A stretch of 64,000 bases of DNA from positions 1-64,000 of the forward strand of contig JAAYFF010000070.1 of the NCBI GenBank assembly GCA_012728375.1, given 5' to 3'. The position numbers were made by a program, and so were the translations under genes. The notes below the pieces were generated by a model. It searched no databases, was not told where the DNA came from, and saw nothing but the letters and a program-made list of their open reading frames with translations. This document shows positions 19,214-29,400 of the stretch, piece after piece (within the stretch, counting starts at the first letter, position 1; the number at the start of each line of letters is the position of its first letter). Source of the stretch: Bacillota bacterium (GTDB taxonomy: Bacteria > Bacillota > Dethiobacteria > DTU022 > UBA8154).

Positions 19214-19441
19214 ATGCTTGTCTTGAACCCCCTGCTCTCAGGTCTGGCAGAGATTTGCCGGCAATATAAATTTACTTCAAAACTGTTAGTGGTCAATTCT
19301 TATCAATCGGGACACCAGCTCCTGGAAGCCCTTGCCCAATACGGCGTTCCCTGGCTGAACTATGCCAAATTCCAGGTTGTGGAAATTCCCCGGGAAGCTG
19401 GCAAAAGGCCGTTAAAAGCAGATTTGTTGGCTAAAATATAG
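19214..19441 (+). pseudogene. Chimeric ORF: N-terminus of the AddB-like protein fused in frame to the C-terminus of PglX
   Basis: LNPLLSGLAEICRQYKFTSKLLVVNSYQSGHQLLEALAQYGVPWLN matches the start of ORF 26459-29548; YAKFQVVEIPREAGKRPLKADLLAKI matches the end of ORF 42388-43815. Confidence 0.9.
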
Positions 19442-19478
19442 GTGAAGGTCAAATTAAAAAGACGAGGGAGGGGTCTTA

Positions 19479-19838
19479 ATGAAAAACCTCAGCATGCTAA
19501 AGGATAGAAAAGAGTATAATCTGCTGATTGAAATTGAAGCTAACTTAAAAAAGATATATGGTACCAAATTGCAGAAGATTATTTTGTATGGTTCCTACGC
19601 ACGGAACGAACAGGTTCCAGGATCCGATCTGGATGTTATGGTCCTTCTGGATCTGCAAGAGGCGGAAATAAGGAAATATAGTGAAGCAGTGTTGGATTTG
19701 GCTGTGGATCTGACTACCCGCTACGGTATTGTTGTTTCCATACAGGAAAGTAATATTGATTTTTTCTATGAATGGGCTGATACATTGCCTTTTTACAGTA
19801 ATGTGAACAAAGAGGGGATGGAATTGTATGGAAGATAA
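19479..19838 (+). CDS. MNT-type nucleotidyltransferase (antitoxin of a MNT/HEPN pair)
   Basis: LYGSYARNEQVPGSDLDVMVLL (GSx10DxD minimal nucleotidyltransferase motif); overlaps the downstream HEPN gene. Confidence 0.88.
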   Translation: MKNLSMLKDRKEYNLLIEIEANLKKIYGTKLQKIILYGSYARNEQVPGSDLDVMVLLDLQEAEIRKYSEAVLDLAVDLTTRYGIVVSIQESNIDFFYEWADTLPFYSNVNKEGMELYGR

Positions 19839-20238
19839 GCAGAAAACCCTCTCAGACTACAGACTGCAGAAGGCAAAAGAAGACCTGGAAGCGGCAAAAA
19901 TTACATTTGAGCATCATAAACTAGCCCAATCAGTAAACCGTTCTTATTATGCTTTTTTTCATGCAGTGAGAGCTTTGCTGGCTTATGATTTATTTGATTC
20001 CAAACGGCACTCTTCGGTTATCGGGTATTTTAATCAGCAATATGTGGCCACTGGTAAAATTGGCAAAGAGTATTACAAAATGCTTGCCAGGGCCTTTGAT
20101 AAACGAATGAAGAGCGACTATCATGATTTTTATAGCGTGACTAAAGAAGAGGCGAGAGAGCAGTTGGATAATGCGGGGGTTTTTATTGATTTAATTGAGA
20201 AATACATTGAAGATCATTATGTGTACAAGGGACTTTAA
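19828..20238 (+). CDS. HEPN domain protein (putative toxin partner)
   Basis: AKEDLEAAKITFEHHKLAQSVNRSYYAFFHAVRALLAYDLF...KSDYHDFYSVTKEEAREQLDNAGVFIDLIEKYI. Confidence 0.85.
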   Translation: MEDKQKTLSDYRLQKAKEDLEAAKITFEHHKLAQSVNRSYYAFFHAVRALLAYDLFDSKRHSSVIGYFNQQYVATGKIGKEYYKMLARAFDKRMKSDYHDFYSVTKEEAREQLDNAGVFIDLIEKYIEDHYVYKGL

Positions 20239-20269
20239 TGTTTGCACCAGCCAGCCCTCAGGGAAAACT

Positions 20270-20937
20270 CCATTACACCAAGCCTGGCTGTTGTGACTCG
20301 ACTTTCAGATGAGCGGCAACAAAATAAGTGTAAAGACGTTGAGATTGATATGATTGGAGCTGAAGCTGCTGCCATTACACACGGTCATGAACTTGGGTAT
20401 ATTCCGGCGGCTGCGCTGGTACACATCATTCATATGGTGGCACATAATTCCAATATTACACTGCTTGCTGCGGTACAAGACTCTATGGAAGCGATGAAAA
20501 AACTGTTCCCGGAAGCCAAACATCTTCATGAGCTGTTAATTCTGATGCAAAAGGCTATTGACCTGTCAACAGAAAACATGAACGATTTTGAGGCAATCAA
20601 GGAACTGGGGGAAGGATGGGTGGCGGAAGAAACATTAGCAATAGCAATCTATTGTTCTTTGAAATACTGCAGCAGCTTTGATAAAGCCGTCATCGCCGCT
20701 GTAAACCACGACGGAGACAGTGACTCAATCGGAACGGTTACTGGGAACATAATGGGAGCCTATCTTGGTTTGCGCGGCATACCTGAAAAGTATATTGAAC
20801 ATCTGGAGCTTAAGGATATTATTATTGAAATAGCGGATGATTTGTATAACGATTGCAAAATAACAGAATATGGTTCCTACCGTGATGATGTGTGGGCGCA
20901 TAAATACATTTATCATGATTATGGAAGGGAAAAATGA
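20270..20937 (+). pseudogene. Decayed McrC 3' end joined to the C-terminal part of an ADP-ribosylglycohydrolase
   Basis: CGACTTTCAGATGAGCGGCAACAAAATAAGTGTAAAGACGTTG (cf. 53018-53060), then GAGATTGATATGATTGGAGCTGAAG... to the end (cf. 53773-54363). Confidence 0.9.
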
Positions 20938-22020
20938 TAAATTCCAATATCTCAAATGAACTGATAAAAAGTATTGAGCAATAGATGCTTTGGCATTTAT
21001 AAACCAATATGATGAATGGGATTTTGATGATCTAACTGATGAGATATTACCATATGTCAGGGAAGAACTGACCCAAATAAGAGATACAAGAATTGTCAGA
21101 GCCAAGAAAAAGGTAAAAAAGAAAGAAGAAAACCGTACTCCTGCAAAGATATATGTGAATACATTATGGGAAGCCAGGCTAACAGATTTGCAACGCCTGG
21201 CTTTCATGCGTCATGGTAGTCAATTGCCATCTGGAACAGGGGCCTAAGGCTATTTGCCGCAGTATTGCCATCAGTTGGATTACCTATCCTGAAGTATTGG
21301 AACATGAAATAATTGCCCTTGCAGCTGAGGTCAGAAGAAGAAGCTATGACCAGCTGAGCAGTAATTCGCAGAGCTCAATCAGTTGCTCAGGGTAAAAAAA
21401 TTACATGGAATGGAAGGAGTTGACCCAAGATATCGTTTTAGAACTTTCACTATTGTTAAGTGGTATTGATATCCTTTACGAGCCGCTGCGTGGCAGGCTT
21501 GACAAGCCTGCTTCTGCCGCAAGGTTGCCAGGAAAGATTAACTCGTCACTGGTTGCGTTCCCTAAACCTTGGATAAAAATAGGTTAGAAAACATATAGCG
21601 TGGACATGAACACCAGTAAGGTTTTTCAAATATTTCCCTATGAAACCTTTATAAACAAAACACATTGTAATTTTGAGTGGAAATGTCCGGTATTACTGGA
21701 AGGGATACTGGCGGGTAACCAGAGTGATGCCGCTGCTTTTGATAGAGCGTGTTGGATAGGAGACATTGTGCCTGTTGGAAGAAATATAATCCGTGCATGA
21801 TAAAAATGATCGCCTTAAGAGCTCGAATACGACATATAGAGGGTTAAAAATAAATCGGGAAAATTAAAACCAAATTTATTTCCGCATAAATTATTATAAA
21901 AATTTTTCTAGCACAATCAAAAAGGACACAAGTGTGTCCTTTGGCTATGATAACCTTAACGTAGAGAGCATTAGCCATCAAATAAATGTAAAGCTTGGAA
22001 GGTGGTATGAGCCAATCAAA

Positions 22021-22479
22021 ATGAAGATAGCAGTGTTTCAAAAAAAAGTTGTTCGCCGTTCAATACCTGCGTTAATACCGATTATTATTGGCAGCTTAAT
22101 ATATATACTATGGCGCCCCCTTACTATCCGTATTTTTAGTTGGCTGGACATAATTGGCCTTAGTATTGCAGTAGAAAAGTTGAGAAAACTTTCAATGTCA
22201 ATATATCCCTATGTCCCTGATTGGGTAGTGTACTCTGTGCCGAATGGACTCTGGGCGTTTTCATACGCATTAATAATAACAATTATTTGGTGGAGGTCTG
22301 AGTCTATTGTTAAATACTTTTGGTTGGGTTCAATTCCAATTCTGGGTTTAGGTTATGAGTTGCTGCAGTTAAGGGGGGTGATTCAAGGCACATTCTGCTG
22401 GCAAGATTTAAACCTGTGTATTTTAGGCATTGGTAGTGGCGTAATTACAGGAAGAATGGTAAGGAGGAAAGAAAAGTGA
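22021..22479 (+). CDS. Hypothetical multi-pass membrane protein
   Basis: Hydrophobic segments ALIPIIIGSLIYILW, FSYALIITIIWW and others; ATG at 22021 inside the 21934 ORF; overlaps next ORF by 4 bp. Confidence 0.55.
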   Translation: MKIAVFQKKVVRRSIPALIPIIIGSLIYILWRPLTIRIFSWLDIIGLSIAVEKLRKLSMSIYPYVPDWVVYSVPNGLWAFSYALIITIIWWRSESIVKYFWLGSIPILGLGYELLQLRGVIQGTFCWQDLNLCILGIGSGVITGRMVRRKEK

Positions 22480-23042
22480 GAAGAGTGTCCCTATTGTCGC
22501 TTGTATCAATCATTATTTTACTGTTTTTCATTTTGATGGCTCTCGGAAGCAACGAATCAACTGAACCACAGAAAGTGGAAAGACCCGAAACTGAAGAAAC
22601 TGCTGTATCTACTCCGGTACCGGAATCGGCAGTCAACCAGCAATTATTTAATATGGGCGACACTGTGAGTATGGGAAACCTTGAAGTAACACTGAACTCT
22701 GCCCGTTGGGACGGCGGCAGCCAGTTTATGCAGCCTTGCGAAGGTGAGTGGTGGCTTGTTTTGGATGTAACAATTGAAAACAAGGGTGATGAAGCAGTAG
22801 CTATCTCCAGCTTATTGATGTTTAGCCTATACGATGAAGATGCTTACTCCTGTGACATGGAATTTTTTGCAGAAACCAAAGGAAATCTTGACGGTGAGGT
22901 GGGAGCCGGCAGAAAAATGCGCGGAGAAATCGCCTTTTCTGTTGATGAAAACCAAAAACAATGGGAGTTTATTTTTGACCCCAACATTTTCGGTTTTGGG
23001 CAAGCTATTTATCTTGTAAATGTTGAAGATGTATCAGGTTAA
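22476..23042 (+). CDS. DUF4352-like secreted/lipid-anchored protein
   Basis: N-terminal TM, low-complexity linker, then NMGDTVSMGNLEVTLNSARWDGG...WWLVLDVTIENKGDEAVAISS. Confidence 0.65.
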   Translation: MRRVSLLSLVSIIILLFFILMALGSNESTEPQKVERPETEETAVSTPVPESAVNQQLFNMGDTVSMGNLEVTLNSARWDGGSQFMQPCEGEWWLVLDVTIENKGDEAVAISSLLMFSLYDEDAYSCDMEFFAETKGNLDGEVGAGRKMRGEIAFSVDENQKQWEFIFDPNIFGFGQAIYLVNVEDVSG

Positions 23043-23109
23043 GAGTAATGTTTTTTTATGACTGGCTCCTTTACCAGGTAAACCATAAATTATTACGGAG
23101 GTAAATAAG

Positions 23110-23463
23110 ATGCGTATTGCTGTTTTGGTAATAGGCTTAATATTCATGATTATCATTGGTGTGCAAGGCTGCCTGGTCGGTGCAGGCGGAACGATTTTCG
23201 GAGATGAAGAACTATCAGGCGGCGGCGGGATTGGCATGTTTGCATCTTTACTATTCGGTGTGGCTGCTGCATTTGTAATGGCCAAGCCTGTTATTTCGGT
23301 AGTGATATTTATCCTGGCGGCACTACTGGCATTTTTAGCCGGCACTACTGGCTTTTCCGACATGAATATTTGGGGTGTTCTGGCATTATTACTGGCAGTA
23401 CTAAGTTATTTTGGACACCGGGAGCTGTTAAGAAAACAAGAAAAGAATGTAATACCAAAATAG
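23110..23463 (+). CDS. Small hypothetical membrane protein
   Basis: 117-aa ORF with several hydrophobic helices. Confidence 0.55.
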   Translation: MRIAVLVIGLIFMIIIGVQGCLVGAGGTIFGDEELSGGGGIGMFASLLFGVAAAFVMAKPVISVVIFILAALLAFLAGTTGFSDMNIWGVLALLLAVLSYFGHRELLRKQEKNVIPK

Positions 23464-23626
23464 TCTAAGATAAAAAATATGGGGCGAAAGATGCAGGATT
23501 ATACCGGGCATTTAAAGAATATTGCTATATAGACGTATTTTGAGGCCCAGGTATATTAAGTAATGTGATGATGGATAAAAAATAACTAGCAGAGAGATGT
23601 TTAAAAACTGCACTCCCTGGAGGTGA

Positions 23627-24754
23627 ATGACAATGCCCGGCTATCCCCGCATGCGGGATTTTCCCGAGGCACTCGTAAAAATATTACTAACAATCATGGA
23701 AAAGACTCCTGACGGTGGTGCCACTATGGAAGACTTAAAAGACGCCTACCAGGAAACCCGCGGCTCAACCCCCAGTAATAAAACCATTTACCGCAGCATC
23801 CGCCGCTTAAACTTAATTTTCAACCCTTTGGCTTATGGAGAAACCCCGGAAAAAGTAGAATGTGAAGATAAAGATGACATCGCCGACGATGAAAACGACA
23901 TGGAAGAATTTAAGCCTGTCATCAGGAGTAGTCGCCGAAAAGGGAAAACCCGCTATCTTTTTAACGGTGAATTGCCCACAAGCAGTATCGATGCCAACAA
24001 TGCTTTGCTCATGGCCCTGGGGCTCTATTCACAACAGCGCGGCTTGCTGAAAGGTCACTTCGAAACAGCTATCAGAGAGATCCTGCGGGATATGCTGGCC
24101 CGGATAAGTGCGTACAATAATGTATTCCGAGAAATAGAGCGACACATCCACGTTTCCGGTTATGGCTCAGCCAATCCCGGCAAGAACGTTACAAAAATTA
24201 AAGAAATAATGCGGGCCATCCACCATCGCAAAATAATCCGTATGGAGTATCTCCGTTCTTACGACGGCACTCTTACAAAAAGAGAGGTGGAGCCTTACGG
24301 GCTAGTATGCAGGCTTAACAACTGGTATCTAATCGCCAATTGCCTGCAACAGCAGAAAAAGCGTGTTTTTTTGTTGGACCATACCATACGCCTTGAGGTG
24401 GTAGAAGCCAGCACTTTCAAATGGCCTGAAGGTTTTTCTCTGCATGACTATTACGGCAATGCCTGGGGTGTTTGGACCCCTGATGATGAGCAAGGACATA
24501 TAAAAGAAACTGTCAGGCTGAAGATAGCTAAAGGTATTGCCGAGCGTTTCCGGCTTGTCAGCTTTCATGACTCCCAGCAAACGGAAATGCTCCCGGACGG
24601 GGAAGCCATGGTTACCTTCACGGTTAAAGGTGCCAGCGAGATGATTCCCTGGCTTATGAGCTGGGGCGCTGCAGTGGAAGTTTTGGAACCCCAATGGCTA
24701 CGGGATGCTTTTGTTTCAAATGTTGAGGAGGTACTGGGGATTTACCATAAATAA
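23627..24754 (+). CDS. WYL-domain HTH transcriptional regulator
   Basis: N-terminal wHTH (MEDLKDAYQETRGSTPSNKTIYRSIRRLN), WYL core (KIIRMEYLRSYDGTLTKREVEPYGLVCRLNNWYLIANC), C-terminal WCX-like region. Confidence 0.88.
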   Translation: MTMPGYPRMRDFPEALVKILLTIMEKTPDGGATMEDLKDAYQETRGSTPSNKTIYRSIRRLNLIFNPLAYGETPEKVECEDKDDIADDENDMEEFKPVIRSSRRKGKTRYLFNGELPTSSIDANNALLMALGLYSQQRGLLKGHFETAIREILRDMLARISAYNNVFREIERHIHVSGYGSANPGKNVTKIKEIMRAIHHRKIIRMEYLRSYDGTLTKREVEPYGLVCRLNNWYLIANCLQQQKKRVFLLDHTIRLEVVEASTFKWPEGFSLHDYYGNAWGVWTPDDEQGHIKETVRLKIAKGIAERFRLVSFHDSQQTEMLPDGEAMVTFTVKGASEMIPWLMSWGAAVEVLEPQWLRDAFVSNVEEVLGIYHK

Positions 24755-24797
24755 AGATGATTGTAAAAAATAAGTTTAGCGCAAGGGGGCTGAACGG

Positions 24798-25613
24798 TTG
24801 TTTATTGCAGACCTTAAGGGGAAGCTTTCCGTATCGGAGCTTAACAGTGAAGATTTTCTGACATCTTCTGTTTTCTCTGTTTTCAGTTACCTTAATGGAC
24901 GATGGCTTGAAAAATATTTACAACAGGCCATCAATTTGGATAATAAAAAATTAGACATTTCAATCAACAATCCTGAAATTGACTTCTGGCCTTGGTTTTC
25001 CAATAAAGACAGTAAGGCCGAACCGGACCTTGTTGTCTACTCTGGCAATATTGCTGTAATTATAGAAGCAAAAAATTATGAAGGGAAAAGTGGAGAAGGG
25101 ACTGTTATCGAAGAAGAAACTTTAGAAGAAATAATCATCGATCAGCTTTGGAGAGAGTATTATGTTGGGCTAAATAATATCCTCAGCGCAGGTTACAAAG
25201 ATTTTTACCTGATTTACCTGACCAGACACCCACAGTTGCCAGTAAATGAGCTGGAGTCTACTTTGGGGTTAATAGCAAAGCACGACCCCGAAGAAGTTAA
25301 AAGAGCCCGCAGACGCATTTACTGGCTTAACTGGCAAAAGGCTGTTCCCATTCTTGAGGAAATAGGAATGAACCATCCAAAACATGCTATCGAATCAAAA
25401 ATATCGAGAGATCTCCTCTTATTTCTGGAAAGAAGGGACCTGGGTGTATTCTCCGGATTTAAATTTTTAGATAATCATAACAACCTGCCACTTCTGCCTG
25501 ACGTACTATTTTTCAGAAAAGCATACAGGCCCTACTGGCAATTTCTTAATAAATACAACATACTTGATCATGTGCAAACATTATTTTACCAAAAATATAA
25601 CTTGCCCTATTGA
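24798..25613 (+). CDS. Putative PD-(D/E)XK nuclease-like protein of the defence island
   Basis: EPDLVVYSGNIAVIIEAKNY resembles the D-x(n)-ExK nuclease motif; located between the WYL regulator and AddAB-like genes. Confidence 0.6.
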   Translation: MFIADLKGKLSVSELNSEDFLTSSVFSVFSYLNGRWLEKYLQQAINLDNKKLDISINNPEIDFWPWFSNKDSKAEPDLVVYSGNIAVIIEAKNYEGKSGEGTVIEEETLEEIIIDQLWREYYVGLNNILSAGYKDFYLIYLTRHPQLPVNELESTLGLIAKHDPEEVKRARRRIYWLNWQKAVPILEEIGMNHPKHAIESKISRDLLLFLERRDLGVFSGFKFLDNHNNLPLLPDVLFFRKAYRPYWQFLNKYNILDHVQTLFYQKYNLPY

Positions 25614-25686
25614 ATTTATCTAAGCTCTGTACCAAAGCCAGCATTGCCTGGAAGTACAATTTTTTTTTATGGGAGGAACTGAGCAA

Positions 25687-26259
25687 ATGAGTGAAAATGG
25701 CAAAATAATCAACCAGGCATACGAGGTATTAAAAAGAGTCTACAAAGAGATCTATCGTTTGAAGGATGACATCGGAGACCTTCTGGCTGAATATGACGAT
25801 ACTATTAAATTTTATGATGAATACTCCTATAGTCCAAATAATTTATTCCTTAAACCCTACCATGTTTTCTTTTTCAGACAGGATCTTGATCCAATAAAGG
25901 AAGGAATCCCCATGCGCGCACTGGTGATAATTTGCCTGTTTGATGAATACAGGGATATGTGCCGGGTAAATTTAAGAGATGAACCTGAATTGTGGGTAGG
26001 CCTTTTTGATATTTTTGATGAACAAAAGAATTGTCGAGCTCCGTGGGCATGTTCAATCCTTTCTACCAATAAAAGGACTTACTATGACAAAAAATTAAAG
26101 ATCGGCGGAGATATTTTCAATTATACTTTTACCCGCGAATTAGATAACGATAAGAAAAATGGAGCTAGCTGGAAAGGAAAGTTAGTCGGTTATCCATTGG
26201 TTGAAATAACTGATAGAGAAGTAATAAAGGAGAAAATCCTGGACAAGCTGTTTAGCTGA
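25687..26259 (+). CDS. Hypothetical protein conserved in the island
   Basis: ORF with GGAGG upstream of ATG at 25687; its 3' end is also present in the collapsed copy at ~18980-19022. Confidence 0.6.
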   Translation: MSENGKIINQAYEVLKRVYKEIYRLKDDIGDLLAEYDDTIKFYDEYSYSPNNLFLKPYHVFFFRQDLDPIKEGIPMRALVIICLFDEYRDMCRVNLRDEPELWVGLFDIFDEQKNCRAPWACSILSTNKRTYYDKKLKIGGDIFNYTFTRELDNDKKNGASWKGKLVGYPLVEITDREVIKEKILDKLFS

Positions 26260-26278
26260 AAGAGAGGTGTTTATTCCC

Positions 26279-26440
26279 ATGAGCATCAACAAAACCAGAG
26301 GTATCCTATATACCTTGGCCAAGTTGTTGGGTGATTTCCAGGCTATCTCCAGCGGCAATCCAAAAAAGATGGGCAAGCGGGTGGCCAGGCGAGCCGCCGG
26401 CAAAGCCACTGGCCGGGCTTTTAGGAAACTATTTAAGTAA
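26279..26440 (+). CDS. Conserved 53-aa basic protein (copy 2)
   Basis: MSINKTRGILYTLAKLLGDFQAISSGNPKKMGKRVARRAAGKATGRAFRKLFK; preceded by GAGAGG. Confidence 0.75.
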   Translation: MSINKTRGILYTLAKLLGDFQAISSGNPKKMGKRVARRAAGKATGRAFRKLFK

Positions 26441-26458
26441 TAGAGAGGAGCTTTTGTC

Positions 26459-29400
26459 TTGAACACCCCGCTTTCAGGCCTGGCAGAGATTTGCAGACAA
26501 TATAAATTTACTTCAAAACTGTTAGTGGTCAGTTCTTATCAGGCGGGACACCAGTTCCTGGAAGCCCTTGCCCGGTACGGCGTTTCCTGGCTGAATATTA
26601 AACCCGTTACACCTTTGGAACTTGCTCTAGAGATAGCGGCACAGGCAATGGAAGATAATAACCTTAACGTGATTAGCGAAGGGCAGATATTTCTTTTCAT
26701 TGATGAAACGCTGCATGAACTGCACACCCGGGGAGAGCTTAAATACTTTTCAGAGTTAAAAGATAATGCGGGTTTGACCGCAATATTGAAAAATTCCCTC
26801 ATGGAATTAAGGATGGCCGGCCTGTGGTCGGCAAACATCAATGCGGATGTCTTCGTTGACAAACAAAAGGGGCGGGAAATCAAGTTACTTCTGGAAGGGT
26901 ATGAAAAAAGGCTGCAAAATCATCACCTGCTTGATACAGCATCACTCTATGTTAAAGCTTTGGAGATACTTGCCTCTGGGGCACTTCCGGAGCAGGAAGA
27001 CGAATTGCTTTACATTATTCCCGAACAGCTGGAACTGGAGTTTCTTTCATTTACTTTTCTGGAAAGGCTTACGGGATCGCAGCGCCTGGTTATTCCTGCC
27101 GAGCCGGTGAGCGGCCTTTCCAGGCCGGAAGGTTTTTACTTCCAGCCTGGTAATAAGCCGGGAAAAGAATCTCCCTTTTCCTTTCTCTATGATGTGGAAA
27201 AGGCCCCGCCTAAAAGGGATGTTGATGAAGTAGAAATCATCAAGGCATACGGAACATCTTCCGAGATCAGGGAGGTGTTTCGTATGCTGAAAAAGGACCG
27301 TATACCGGCAGACAGGGCCATACTCTGTTACACAAACGGTGAAACCTACCTGCCGCTTGTCTACACGTTATCTCAGGCTTACAATATCCCCGTTACCTTC
27401 GGGGAAGGGATACCGGTGGGATTTACCCGGCCGGGGAAGCTCTTGTCCGGGCTGCTTGAATGGATAGAAGCAAACTATGCCGTCTCCAACCTCTCCAGGC
27501 TTTTTACTGAAGCTTCTTTCAAGGCATCGGCTCCCATGGCCCTGTCCCGCCTGTTGCGACGGGCAGGAATCGGATGGGGCCGGGAAAGATACCTGCCGGT
27601 TCTGCAAGGCCTGGAGCAGGGCCTTAGCGCAGACCTGGTGAAAGCAGCAAAAGTAGAAGATGATGAGCAAGATACATACACCGCTTCTCTGCAAAAGCGC
27701 CGGGAACAGGTCCTTGAGCTTAAAGAAATCGTTGCCTTTCTTCTGGACAAGCTGCCCATACCGGATGATCAGGGTTGTATTAGTTTTAAAAAACTCTGCG
27801 ACGGGTTAAGGGAAATTATGCAGCAGTACGCCAGGGATAAGACTGCTTTGGATAAGCAGGCTATCGCGGCCTTAATGGAGCAGTTATCCGAGGCATCACA
27901 AAGCCTGCGGGGGGAAATTTCCATGCGCCCGGCAGTGCAAAGGCTAAAAACGTGGCTGGAAACCGTGAGGATCGGGGCTTCCGGTTTTGAGCCCGGACAT
28001 CTCCATGTTACTTCCTTTAGCCAGGGTGAATGGTCCCATCGTCCCCATACCTTTCTGATAGGACTGGATGATGGACATTTTCCCGGCAGCGGCCTGCAGG
28101 ATCCGGTGCTCCTTGATCGGGAAAGGGCCGCCATAAGTAGGAATTTAAAACCCAGGTCAGCTGCACCTTTAGAAAATACATACCGTTTAAACCGTTTCCT
28201 GGCTTCCCGCAGAGGCAGGATAACCTTAAGCTTTGCTGCTTATAATCCTGTAGAAGGACGGACCTCATTTCCGGCAGCCATCCTCCTGCAGGCATACCGG
28301 CTGAAAACGAGGGACACCGGGGCCGATTATTCTCAGTTTATGCATTCACTACCCAAGTCAGCAGCCTTTTTCCCCGCACAATTTCAAAATTCCCTCTCAG
28401 AGGAAGAATGGTGGGCTTCCCTTGTCTTGCATCATGGTAAGAACGGGGATCTGAAGGGGGTCAGAAACTGTTACCCCCATCTTCATAAGGGATTGCTGGC
28501 AGAAGAAACCCGCAGCAGTGAGTTTTTTACAGCCTATGACGGCAAAGTTGCCGTCGATCCGGAAGACCTGGATCCCCGTCTAAACGGGCGTAACATTTCA
28601 GCCACACGGCTCGAAACTTTAGCTGCCTGTCCCTTTGCTTATTATCTGCGCTATATCCTGAAAGTTGAGCCGCCTGATGAACAGGTTTTCGATCCGGGCA
28701 GATGGCTTGACCCGCGGACCCGGGGTTTATTGTTGCACCGGATATATGCAAACTATCTGCGTAAAACAACTGCCGGAAAAGCGGCAGACCTCCCTGACCG
28801 GGACTATCTCGTGGAAATGGCCGAAGAATTAATTGTAGAAACGAAAAAGCAAATTCCCCCTCCCAGCCCTGTTGTTTATGCATATGAAAAACATGAACTC
28901 TTGCAGGGTCTGGAAGTATTTTTGCGCGTTGAAGACGAGCTGCGCCGTGACGGTAGCTGCCCTGTCTATCTGGAAATGCCGTTCGGTTTTGAAATTGATG
29001 AAGAACCGGTACCGGCAGGGTTGTGCCTGGATGAACCGGTCGAAGTAAAGCTTCCCGGTGGGGGTACTGTTTATTTGAGGGGCCGCATCGACCGTATTGA
29101 CCGCATCAGCCCGGATGAACCCCTCTTCCGGGTCTGGGATTTTAAAACGGGCAGTACTTACGGTTATGACGAATTTAAATACATAAAACAGGGGCAGCAG
29201 ATCCAGCATTGCCTTTACGCTTTGGCCGCAGAGACTATTTTACAAAATAAAGAACCGCTGGCCCGGGTGGAGGAGGCAGGTTACATTTTTCCCACCGAAA
29301 AAGGTGAAGGGGAGCGTTTCTTAAGACAGCAGCACCGGCGCGGGGAGGCTTTACTGGCTTTGCAAAATATGCTCGATCTTTTAGCCACAGGTGTGTTTTG

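Noticed and set aside
20990-21800. ORFs 20990..21247, 21213..21395, 21405..21587, 21600..21800 as genes
   Set aside because: Short, overlapping, without recognisable domains; look like degenerate fragments.
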